From a virus, in IMG/VR virus record IMGVR_UViG_3300011113_000750, positions 1 to 20,725 of that record: a stretch of DNA of 20,725 nucleotides. One strand, written 5' to 3'. The translations under genes were made by a program, and so were the position numbers. The notes under the pieces were generated by a model that had not been told where the DNA came from, did no database searches, and was given only the letters and a program-made list of their open reading frames with translations. Positions 1-4,153 of this stretch are shown here, piece by piece. Position 1 is the stretch's first letter. Each line of letters begins with the position of its first letter.

Positions 1-2
1 TG

Positions 3-47
3 AGTTCCGAGGTTACATTTGATCCCGATTCTAACTTTATTGTCTGA
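3..47 (+). CDS. Possible C-terminal tail of an upstream gene (partial)
   Basis: The frame that begins at base 3 is open for 14 codons and ends in TGA at 45-47, giving a C-terminus that ends in PDSNFIV. The stop overlaps an ATG at 47 as TGATG, an arrangement common between phage genes. The stretch is too short to recognise or to prove coding. It is listed because genes here are tightly packed and something upstream must end near this point. Confidence 0.3.
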   Translation, partial: SSEVTFDPDSNFIV

Positions 48-88
48 TGATTGCCCTTCCTAAGCCACACTCAAACTCCGACAATTCT

Positions 89-262
89 ATGAACCGCCAA
101 GAACTGCTAGAAGCATACATCGACCGTATTCTTGACAACATGAGCACTAAAGATCTGATGCGACTTGTAGGAGATCAGATCGAAGAAAATCTGCAAGGTT
201 ATACTGACGAGGAACTAATCGCTGAGGTTGAGGAATACTATCCTGAACTTCTTGAAGGTTGA
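89..262 (+). CDS. Small acidic cyanophage protein, 57 aa, unknown function
   Basis: The protein starts MNRQELLEAYIDRILDNM and ends YTDEELIAEVEEYYPELLEG. It is acidic and should be almost wholly helical, with no membrane segment or catalytic motif. From memory of cyanophage genomes, short proteins of this '(M)xxxQLLExYID...YTDEELIxEV' type recur; their function is unknown. I chose the ATG at 89 because the similarity I recall starts there. An in-frame ATG at 47 would add 14 residues and would overlap the preceding TGA. No clear Shine-Dalgarno sequence precedes either start. Confidence 0.7.
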   Translation: MNRQELLEAYIDRILDNMSTKDLMRLVGDQIEENLQGYTDEELIAEVEEYYPELLEG

Positions 263-291
263 TTTCTAACACAAACACCGCACATCTTACC

Positions 292-411
292 ATGACTCGC
301 AAACAATTTTTCATTCAAGTCCTGGATCAATTCTCTACCACTGGCAACGATCTATTGCAACTGCTGGATGATATTGAATCTGGTGAGATTGAATGTTACA
401 TTGAAGAGTAA
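292..411 (+). CDS. Tiny acidic protein, 39 aa, 'MTR' start
   Basis: The frame runs from ATG (MTRKQFFIQVLDQFSTTGND) to TAA and encodes 39 residues ending in a very acidic stretch with SGEIECYIEE. It sits 29 bases after the previous gene, and its upstream TTTCTAACAC (263-272) recurs before the gene at 2227, which also begins MTR. The two small proteins share a hydrophobic helix followed by an acidic helix (LLQLLDDIESGE here, EILSILESIATEE there) and may be distant paralogues. No function can be assigned. The coding call rests on packing and on this resemblance. Confidence 0.5.
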   Translation: MTRKQFFIQVLDQFSTTGNDLLQLLDDIESGEIECYIEE

Positions 412-420
412 TCCTGTACC

Positions 421-443
421 ACTGGGCCCAGTCAAACTACTGG
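421..443 (+). repeat. Overlapping dyads between genes (ACTGGGCCCAGT and CCAGT...ACTGG)
   Basis: A perfect 12-base palindrome, ACTGGGCCCAGT, occupies 421-432. Its right half can instead pair with ACTGG at 439-443 (CCAGT, six-base loop, ACTGG). The two foldings exclude each other. The site lies 10 bases after a stop codon and just before a predicted promoter, so it may be an operator or a weak transcript end. There is no T-run after it. Confidence 0.35.
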
Positions 444-454
444 CACAAGCCCCC

Positions 455-483
455 TTGTAAGGAGCCCCTGGCCGTCGTATATT
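455..483 (+). promoter_or_regulatory. Sigma-70-type promoter TTGTAA-N17-TATATT
   Basis: The -35 element TTGTAA (455-460) matches four of six consensus bases. A 17-base spacer separates it from TATATT (478-483), which matches five of six. A start near 490 would give a leader of about 50 bases for the gene at 542. The bases around the -10 (TAT-A/C-T-GGCCACA) recur at the promoter at 1949. Confidence 0.55.
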
Positions 484-492
484 GGCCACATC

Positions 493-514
493 GGAAGGGG
501 GTTGCACCCCTTCC
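493..514 (+). promoter_or_regulatory. GC-rich 5' stem-loop in the mRNA leader
   Basis: GGAAGGGG (493-500) pairs perfectly with CCCCTTCC (507-514) around a six-base loop. It lies just downstream of the start expected from the 455-483 promoter, so the transcript would begin with this hairpin. A 5'-terminal stem-loop can protect mRNA from decay. It is less likely a terminator, because a mixed C/T tract follows instead of a pure T-run. Confidence 0.5.
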
Positions 515-541
515 TCCCCCCAACCCTTTCTCTTTACTCTC

Positions 542-856
542 ATGCGGAAAATCGAACGCCAGATGAACAATGCCATCACCAAGGGCATTGACTTCAAGTG
601 TGCAAACACTGAGGTGATTTCTTATACCAACTCTAGCGATGTGTATCTGCACGGTCATCTGATCGCTCGCATTGGTGAGACCTGGATTGAACTTGACTCC
701 TGTGGCTATCGCACTGCTACCACAAAGTCCCGTCTCAATGCTATTCTCGCTGAGCATGGCTGCCCTGGTGAGCGTATCTTCCAAAAGAACTTCGAGTGGT
801 TCATTAACTACAATGGTTCTGCAATTCCTTTCTTCGATGGTATGCGCCTGAACTGA
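542..856 (+). CDS. Conserved cyanophage protein, 104 aa, unknown function
   Basis: Starting at ATG 542, the protein begins MRKIERQMNNAI and contains VYLHGHLIARIGETWIELD (about residues 37-55) and TTKSRLNAILAEHG (about 62-75), ending near FFDGMRLN. The 'VYLHGxLIA...TTKSRLNAIL' pattern is one I recall from many marine cyanophage and pelagiphage small proteins, none with known function. The beta strands followed by a helix suggest a small alpha/beta fold. The frame is also open further upstream, to a TTG at 482, but that codon lies inside the predicted promoter, so the first real start is 542. It is the first gene after the promoter at 455-483 and leads a packed series running to 1690. Confidence 0.8.
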   Translation: MRKIERQMNNAITKGIDFKCANTEVISYTNSSDVYLHGHLIARIGETWIELDSCGYRTATTKSRLNAILAEHGCPGERIFQKNFEWFINYNGSAIPFFDGMRLN

Positions 857-862
857 ACTTAA

Positions 863-1048
863 ATGAGAATGATGATGACTGACGCACAAAAAGTTGAGGC
901 ACTGACTAACCTTCTTTCTGATGTGATTCATTCTCTGGAAATGACAAAGTATGAGATTGAAGATGTATCTGAGGCAGCAAATGTGATTCGTGAGGCAGAC
1001 AAGTTTCACCAACAAATGCTAGACATTCTTCACTCTGATGCTGAATGA
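863..1048 (+). CDS. Small helical protein, up to 61 aa, unknown function
   Basis: The frame begins six bases after the preceding stop, with ATG codons at 863, 869, 872 and 875; the last gives MTDAQKVEALTNLLSDVIH and is the start I find most natural. The product is acidic and predicted fully helical, with hydrophobic positions spaced as in a short coiled coil (VEALTNLLSDVIHSLEM, then VSEAANVIREADKFHQQM). Its TGA overlaps the next ATG (ATGA at 1045-1048), which implies translational coupling. No enzymatic motif is visible. Confidence 0.7.
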   Translation: MRMMMTDAQKVEALTNLLSDVIHSLEMTKYEIEDVSEAANVIREADKFHQQMLDILHSDAE

Positions 1049-1173
1049 AAAAGATCAATTTTCTCCCTTACATTGCCCTTCTGTTCTTTATACTCTCCCC
1101 AACTCTAAGGTATAACACAGGGGAACTCTTCCATCTCATTGGTAACACAATCCAATCGACAGTAAATGACTAA
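1045..1173 (+). CDS. 42-aa single-helix membrane peptide
   Basis: This gene is nested between its neighbours: its ATG overlaps the previous TGA, and its TAA (1171-1173) lies inside the next gene. The N-terminus is MKKINFLPYIALLFFILSP: a positive start and then about 15 hydrophobic residues, as in a membrane anchor or uncleaved signal. The short tail, TLRYNTGELFHLIGNTIQ, should face the periplasm if the positive N-terminus stays inside. Tiny membrane peptides like this occur in early regions of T4-like cyanophages; I know no tested function. The strict ATGA coupling and the clear hydrophobic block support it as real. Confidence 0.65.
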   Translation: MKKINFLPYIALLFFILSPTLRYNTGELFHLIGNTIQSTVND

Positions 1174-1321
1174 CACCGTCCGCATCATTGACAAACTCGG
1201 ATTATTCCCAGAGACCAAAGGTAAGGCACGTTATGTAACAGTCAAGACTTACAATCATGCGATGGAAATTGTAGATGAACAAAACAAACTTGGCAACATT
1301 GCTACCATTGTCTTCTGGTAA
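1166..1321 (+). CDS. 51-aa basic-acidic protein, unknown function
   Basis: The gene starts at ATG 1166, overlapping the end of the preceding gene by eight bases, and ends at TAA 1319-1321. The product begins MTNTVRIIDKLGLFPETKGK, continues with ARYVTVKTYNHAMEIVDEQN and ends in a hydrophobic IATIVFW. The alternation suggests a small beta-alpha unit. No family is recognised. Its last part overlaps an alternative long start (1275) of the next gene, which argues that the next gene really begins after this stop. Confidence 0.6.
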   Translation: MTNTVRIIDKLGLFPETKGKARYVTVKTYNHAMEIVDEQNKLGNIATIVFW

Positions 1322-1325
1322 TTCA

Positions 1326-1496
1326 ATGACTGACTTTACATCTCATAAACTCGATCTTGCAATCTCCACACTCACTGAAGCACTAGAGTTTGTATCATCC
1401 AAGAAGAATGAATATGAGCGTCTCGGTTATGCCAAAGCAGCAATCAGTTTAGCACTCTCTGATCTCCAAGCCATCACCACTCAGGTAGAACAATGA
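1326..1496 (+). CDS. 56-aa helical protein coupled to a HicA-like gene
   Basis: From ATG 1326 the protein is MTDFTSHKLDLAISTLTEAL followed by EFVSSKKNEYERLGYAKAAISLALSDLQAI, helical and slightly amphipathic. An upstream in-frame ATG at 1275 exists but lies entirely within the preceding gene, so 1326, four bases after that gene's stop, is preferred. The TGA overlaps the next ATG (ATGA at 1493-1496), so the two products are probably made in coupled amounts. It does not resemble a HicB antitoxin, which is larger and has an RNase H-like fold, so any partnership with the next gene is only suggested by position. Confidence 0.65.
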   Translation: MTDFTSHKLDLAISTLTEALEFVSSKKNEYERLGYAKAAISLALSDLQAITTQVEQ

Positions 1497-1690
1497 GCAG
1501 CAGAACATTCAAGAAAGAACTTACTGTCCTGATGGAATCGTACCAGTTCAAGTTACAGCGTACATCGAAACATCTAGTGTGGCAGCATCCTTCAGGTCTT
1601 AAGATCTTCACCAGTGCTACACCCTCTTGTCGCCATGCATTGAATCAAATTGAACGTGATATTCAGCGTAAAATGGTTAAAAATGGATAA
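1493..1690 (+). CDS. HicA-like small protein (65 aa)
   Basis: The sequence shows the layout of the HicA mRNA-interferase fold: an N-terminal helix (FKKELTVLMESY), a strand with FKLQRTSKHLVWQHPSGLKI, another strand (FTSATPS) and a closing helix (ALNQIERDIQRKM). HicA proteins are about 60 residues, fold like a double-stranded-RNA-binding domain, and carry the active histidine in an S-x-H context; here S25-K26-H27 fits. Against an active toxin, no HicB antitoxin follows (296 bases without a gene come next) and the usual conserved PxH segment is altered to ATPSCRH. It could be an RNA-binding relative that helps control host transcripts. The fold assignment is moderate; the activity is unknown. 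Confidence 0.6.
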   Translation: MSSRTFKKELTVLMESYQFKLQRTSKHLVWQHPSGLKIFTSATPSCRHALNQIERDIQRKMVKNG

Positions 1691-1725
1691 AAAAGCCTTT
1701 TTTTAATTAAGCTGAAATGTTTTGA

Positions 1726-1781
1726 TTATTCTCAATAAGTGTTAGTAATTGAGAATCATTTAGGGTCATTGTTGAGAATAA
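1726..1781 (+). repeat. Three copies of a TTGAGAAT element
   Basis: TTATTCTCAA (1726-1735) is the reverse complement of TTGAGAATAA (1772-1781), and a third copy, ATTGAGAAT (1748-1756), forms a perfect nine-base inverted repeat with 1728-1736. The two forward copies are 23 bases apart. The cluster lies just after the HicA-like gene in a gene-free stretch, which is the usual setting of an operator. ATTGAGAATCATT also resembles part of a Fur box, but there is no direct evidence of Fur binding. Confidence 0.45.
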
Positions 1782-1846
1782 AGCCCCTTAGAAACCTTCA
1801 CTCTTATAGCGATCTTAGCCCGCAGGCTACCACAACCGCGCAGAAA

Positions 1847-1931
1847 TGTCAAGACCTCGGAGATTACCAAATCCCCACAATCCTCCCAAATCTTATAAGG
1901 CACGCTGATAAATACTCCACAGGTCTTGACA
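1847..1931 (+). repeat. 11-base inverted repeat that ends in a -35 box
   Basis: TGTCAAGACCT (1847-1857) and AGGTCTTGACA (1921-1931) are perfect reverse complements separated by 63 bases. The right arm contains the whole -35 element TTGACA of the promoter at 1926-1954. A protein binding both arms could loop the DNA over the promoter. The stretch 1691-1986 otherwise holds no gene that I can support. Confidence 0.5.
1907..1914 (+). promoter_or_regulatory. Late-promoter-like GATAAATA
   Basis: GATAAATA matches the NATAAATA motif described for late promoters of T4-like cyanophages. It lies just before the sigma-70-type promoter, so the gene at 1987 might be read both early and late. An eight-base match can easily occur by chance. 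Confidence 0.3.
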
Positions 1932-1954
1932 CTTTCCCTCCTGCATCTTATACT
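1926..1954 (+). promoter_or_regulatory. Strong sigma-70-type promoter TTGACA-N17-TATACT
   Basis: The -35 TTGACA (1926-1931) is a perfect consensus, the spacer is exactly 17 bases, and the -10 TATACT (1949-1954) matches five of six. Transcription should start near 1961 and reach the ATG at 1987 after about 26 bases. The -10 and what follows (TATACTGGCCACA) nearly repeats the promoter at 478. Confidence 0.75.
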
Positions 1955-1986
1955 GGCCACAGTTAGTTCTTCGCGCCACTAATCCC

Positions 1987-2154
1987 ATGTCAGTTTCTTA
2001 TCTTCAAGCCCAGAAAAAGAATGTGCGTGTGACACTGGATCTTTCCGTATACAGTGACTTTGATGCACGACAGATTGATTGGCGTAAGTTATTCCAACTC
2101 GATGGTGATGAGACCGTGGAGGCTTATGTGGAAGACCTTGATGTAGACTGGTAA
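1987..2154 (+). CDS. Conserved small cyanophage protein, 55 aa
   Basis: The gene starts MSVSYLQAQKKNVRVTLDLS, continues VYSDFDARQIDWRKLFQLDG and ends in an acidic tail, AYVEDLDVDW. I recall closely similar small proteins ('MSVxYxxAQKKNVRVTLDLxVYxDF...QIDW') in several marine T4-like cyanophages; none has a known function. It follows the strongest promoter in the window, with a leader of about 26 bases and no clear Shine-Dalgarno site, so high early expression is likely. The strand-rich N-terminal half and acidic C-terminus would suit a small protein-binding factor, but that is a guess. Confidence 0.7.
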   Translation: MSVSYLQAQKKNVRVTLDLSVYSDFDARQIDWRKLFQLDGDETVEAYVEDLDVDW

Positions 2155-2226
2155 GAGTATAACCGTAGAGAGAATGAGATGCGCTCTAAAGACACTCACA
2201 GAACACACAGTTTCTAACACTTTATC

Positions 2227-2361
2227 ATGACTCGTTCGATTGCACTTTCCCTGCTCGCACAAGGTAACACTGGTGCCGAGATTCTGAGCATTCTCGAATC
2301 CATCGCTACCGAAGAAGCTGAGCAGTCCTCATGTACACCTATTGACGTGATTGAGTTCTGA
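2227..2361 (+). CDS. 44-aa protein, 'MTRSIALSLLAQGNTG' type
   Basis: The sequence MTRSIALSLLAQGNTGAEIL followed by SILESIATEE is of a kind I recall from cyanophages and marine cyanobacteria, where short 'MTRxIALSLLxQGNxGxxIL' proteins recur without known function. The two helices separated by a QGNTG turn suggest a helix-turn-helix-sized unit, but there is no proof of DNA binding. It is preceded at 2211 by TTTCTAACAC, also found before the gene at 292. A predicted promoter for the next genes overlaps its last codons (2342-2370). Confidence 0.65.
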   Translation: MTRSIALSLLAQGNTGAEILSILESIATEEAEQSSCTPIDVIEF

Positions 2362-2370
2362 TGGTATAAT
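2342..2370 (+). promoter_or_regulatory. Strong sigma-70-type promoter TTGACG-N17-TATAAT
   Basis: The -10 TATAAT (2365-2370) is a perfect consensus, the -35 TTGACG (2342-2347) matches five of six, and the spacer is 17 bases. The -35 lies within the end of the 44-aa gene and the -10 just after its stop codon. Transcription should start near 2377, some 187 bases before the next gene. Confidence 0.75.
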
Positions 2371-2376
2371 CTACTG

Positions 2377-2563
2377 AGTGGTGCTGCGGTTATACGTGGC
2401 ACCCACACTATTCGTGGCTGCAGTTATTCGTGATGGCAGTATGTGGCCCTTGACGGTTGTGCGGTCGGCGGGCGAAGGCGGTTATAAAAATCGATAAGTC
2501 CCTAACCTACAGAGGTGACAATTCGACCGAGCTTTATAAAATCTAAAAAAAATTCCGGAGAGT
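2377..2563 (+). ncRNA. Long structured leader or small RNA before the zinc-ribbon gene
   Basis: No gene is supportable here. The predicted transcript begins with a nine-pair stem, GGTGCTGCG (2380-2388) against CGTGGCACC (2395-2403), with two central G-U pairs and a six-base loop. TAT(A/T)CGTG then occurs three times (2391, 2409, 2425). A longer-range pairing, CGGTCG near 2462 with CGACCG near 2524, is possible. The stretch ends in the GGAG at 2557-2560 before ATG 2564. It may be a regulatory leader or a separate small RNA; I recognise no known riboswitch class in it. Confidence 0.4.
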
Positions 2564-2818
2564 ATGGCACGTCGGCAAAGTACTTATAGACCGCAGAACG
2601 TATGTCATTCTTGTGGATATACATGGTATCCGAGGGGGAAGAATGTTTCTCTAAAATGCCCCTGCTGTGGAAGCTATGAGACTGGAATTGATTTCTCAGG
2701 ATACATAGTGTTTTTACTTTTGATTGGATTGTGTGTGGGACTCGCAGTTGCTCAGTGGAGTATACCGATCATTATAATTTCGTATTTGGTTTATAAATTA
2801 ATTAAGGTTCTCAAATAA
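2564..2818 (+). CDS. Zinc-ribbon protein with membrane anchor, 84 aa
   Basis: The N-terminal half is a zinc ribbon: C14-x2-C17 and C32-x2-C35 (CHSC and CPCC), spaced by 14 residues. The C-terminal half (about residues 45-82) is strongly hydrophobic, with room for two short membrane helices separated by AQWS and ending in basic KLIKVLK. The ribbon should lie in the cytoplasm. Small zinc-ribbon membrane proteins are known in bacteria and phages, but function cannot be inferred from the fold. The start is supported by GGAG three bases upstream, an unusually short spacing. The following gene has a nearly identical ribosome-binding context. Confidence 0.75.
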   Translation: MARRQSTYRPQNVCHSCGYTWYPRGKNVSLKCPCCGSYETGIDFSGYIVFLLLIGLCVGLAVAQWSIPIIIISYLVYKLIKVLK

Positions 2819-2836
2819 AAATTCCCGGAGAAAAAA

Positions 2837-2920
2837 ATGGGCGTCAAATGGATTCACAAAGATGGTTATTCAAGACCCGATAAGCGTACACTTCCTAAGA
2901 AAGGAGGAAAGAAAAAATGA
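2837..2920 (+). CDS. Tiny 27-aa basic peptide
   Basis: The frame MGVKWIHKDGYSRPDKRTL ends in a lysine-rich tail, PKKGGKKK. It has a well-placed GGAG (2827-2830) six bases before the ATG, and its TGA overlaps the next ATG (2917-2920). Its final codons also encode AAAGGAGG (2900-2907), a strong Shine-Dalgarno site for that next gene. It may be a nucleic-acid-binding peptide or mainly a coupling leader. It is short, so confidence is modest. Confidence 0.5.
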   Translation: MGVKWIHKDGYSRPDKRTLPKKGGKKK

Positions 2921-3216
2921 GCGAAAAATTTCCCCCATGGGATACAGATGAAAAACAATTTCCTTCATGGATTCAACAAGGAAAAAACCTAAAAAAATCC
3001 GCTGATGGTATAATCAGAGCAGTAGTAAGTAACAGAGAGACTCTTCTAGTTCCTGATCACATAAAGAATGAAAGATTGGAAATATGTTCAACTTGTGAAT
3101 GGATAAGTAAAAATAAATCCAGATGTAAATCTTGTGGATGTATTCTTAAGCTAAAAACATCTTTTGCAATTAATGCTTGTCCAGAAGGAAAATGGGGAGA
3201 GTGGGAAGATAAATAA
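2917..3216 (+). CDS. Cysteine-rich, zinc-binding-like protein, 99 aa
   Basis: The C-terminal half carries C57-x2-C60 (CSTC), C70-x2-C73-x-C75 (CKSCGC) and C88 in ACPEGKWGEW, a set that can bind one zinc ion. I recall the 'C..C...RCK.CGC.l..K....CP.gkW' pattern in cyanophage proteins of unknown function. The first half (KFPPWDTDEKQFPSW) is rich in aromatic residues and proline and may be flexible. The start is fixed by the strong AAAGGAGG at 2900-2907 and the ATGA overlap with the preceding peptide. This is the second putative zinc protein in a row, which suggests that the two work together, although that is inference. Confidence 0.7.
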   Translation: MSEKFPPWDTDEKQFPSWIQQGKNLKKSADGIIRAVVSNRETLLVPDHIKNERLEICSTCEWISKNKSRCKSCGCILKLKTSFAINACPEGKWGEWEDK

Positions 3217-3240
3217 TCAAGTTGAGCGCGAAAAAATACC

Positions 3241-3426
3241 GTGCAAAAAATTTATCACATTTACGCAAAGGATAAGTGCATTTTCCATTCGATTCGAGAA
3301 GAAGAGTTCCAAGTGACGTGGGACACCTTGAATCGAATGGTTGGCATTATGAAAACCGAGTATTCTACAAAGGATCTTTCCTACGAAGAACTAATTTTTT
3401 CAAAAGAAACTGAAGCATCATATTAA
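3241..3426 (+). CDS. Conserved small cyanophage protein, 61 aa
   Basis: The protein reads MQKIYHIYAKDKCIFHSIRE, then EEFQVTWDTLNRMVGIMKTEY and DLSYEELIFSKE. I recall near-identical patterns ('KIYHIYAKDxCxFHSxxExEFxxTWxxLxxMVGxMKTxYxxxDLSYEEL') in many T4-like cyanophages, so the gene is almost certainly real; no role is known. The start is a GTG, with no in-frame ATG before the conserved block and no Shine-Dalgarno site. A beta hairpin followed by two helices is the likely fold. It ends four bases before the next gene. Confidence 0.75.
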   Translation: MQKIYHIYAKDKCIFHSIREEEFQVTWDTLNRMVGIMKTEYSTKDLSYEELIFSKETEASY

Positions 3427-3430
3427 AAAA

Positions 3431-4105
3431 ATGAAATTTTTATTTGGTATTCCGTATTATCATAATCAAATTGATCCGACATCCTATCAAAAAGAAAAAA
3501 TTGTTTCAATTATTGAAGAGAATTACCGGAGATCTTCATTAAGAAATAGTTGGGAAGCAAATATTGATCATAAGATTCATCAAAGTTATCAAGATGAACA
3601 GAATGAGAAATTTTTATCAATTGATTATAGCGAACTAATTCCAATTTATAAACAAGAAGTAGATAAATTTTTACATCAACTTCCACTTAAAAATCCTTTA
3701 CCATATAGATTGGAAGTTACTAATTACACTGCTACAAAAAATGATCAAAGTTTGTTATTCCATCATCACATACCTTCATTATTTTATTGTATACATTACT
3801 TAAAATTTGATCCAGAAGTTCATAAACCAACATTACATCAAAATAGTCATCGTTTTGCAGATTATTTAAGTGTAATGTATTCAAAAGAATTGTTTAATAT
3901 ATTTGATGACAGTTATGTTGAAAATTCTTGGTTGTATACTGAATATTCTTTAAACACTCAAGAAGATGATTTTTTGATCGTACCAGCTACAATTTTTCAT
4001 AAAATTAAAGAATCATCCTCTGATTTATTGCGTTGCACTATTGCTATGAATGTTTATTTGGATACATCTGAGCAATCGATGATTCAGATGTATAGTAGTT
4101 CTTGA
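3431..4105 (+). CDS. Histidine-rich possible 2OG-Fe(II)-oxygenase-like protein, 224 aa
   Basis: This is a medium-sized soluble protein. Its middle and end suit a double-stranded beta-helix: RLEVTNYT leads to HHH at 111-113, then FYCIHYLKF (H122), H131, and near the C-terminus FLIVPATIFHKIKES (H190) followed by LLRCTIAMNV (R201). In 2-oxoglutarate/Fe(II) oxygenases a distal histidine is followed about ten residues later by an arginine that binds 2-oxoglutarate; H190 and R201 have that spacing. The near HxD/E motif is not clear, so it may be a divergent or non-catalytic relative. It has very AT-rich codons, unlike the next gene. Its end overlaps the promoter at 4102. Confidence 0.55.
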   Translation: MKFLFGIPYYHNQIDPTSYQKEKIVSIIEENYRRSSLRNSWEANIDHKIHQSYQDEQNEKFLSIDYSELIPIYKQEVDKFLHQLPLKNPLPYRLEVTNYTATKNDQSLLFHHHIPSLFYCIHYLKFDPEVHKPTLHQNSHRFADYLSVMYSKELFNIFDDSYVENSWLYTEYSLNTQEDDFLIVPATIFHKIKESSSDLLRCTIAMNVYLDTSEQSMIQMYSSS

Positions 4106-4130
4106 CATCACCATATATAGATGGTAAAAT
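4102..4130 (+). promoter_or_regulatory. Sigma-70-type promoter TTGACA-N17-TAAAAT
   Basis: TTGACA (4102-4107) is a perfect -35 and includes the stop codon of the preceding gene. The 17-base spacer leads to TAAAAT (4125-4130), five of six. Transcription from about 4137 gives a leader of about 17 bases before ATG 4154. The spacer holds the small dyad CCAT...ATGG (4111-4124), a possible operator. Confidence 0.7.
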
Positions 4131-4153
4131 TGATCTGAAAGTTATTTTCTCTT

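Noticed and set aside
437-1015. 192-codon open frame on the - strand
   Set aside because: It lies opposite two well-supported + genes and across their promoter, has no family resemblance and no ribosome site. All other genes here are on the + strand.
1688-1706. A-run, GCC, T-run after the HicA-like gene as a terminator
   Set aside because: The stem would be only A-T pairs around a three-base loop, too weak. It may still slow transcription, but no GC stem is present.
1739-1966. 75-codon + frame in the gene-free stretch
   Set aside because: It starts with a non-ATG codon, spans repeats and a strong promoter, and its product is unlike any family. The region looks regulatory.
2177-2215. 12-residue frame MRSKDTHRTHSF
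   Set aside because: It is too short, has no ribosome site and is not conserved to my knowledge.
2450-2488. TTGACG followed by TATAAA as a further promoter
   Set aside because: The spacer is 27 bases, too long for sigma-70 recognition.
2377-2563. tRNA gene in the long leader
   Set aside because: No T-loop consensus, no acceptor-stem pairing and no cloverleaf could be found.
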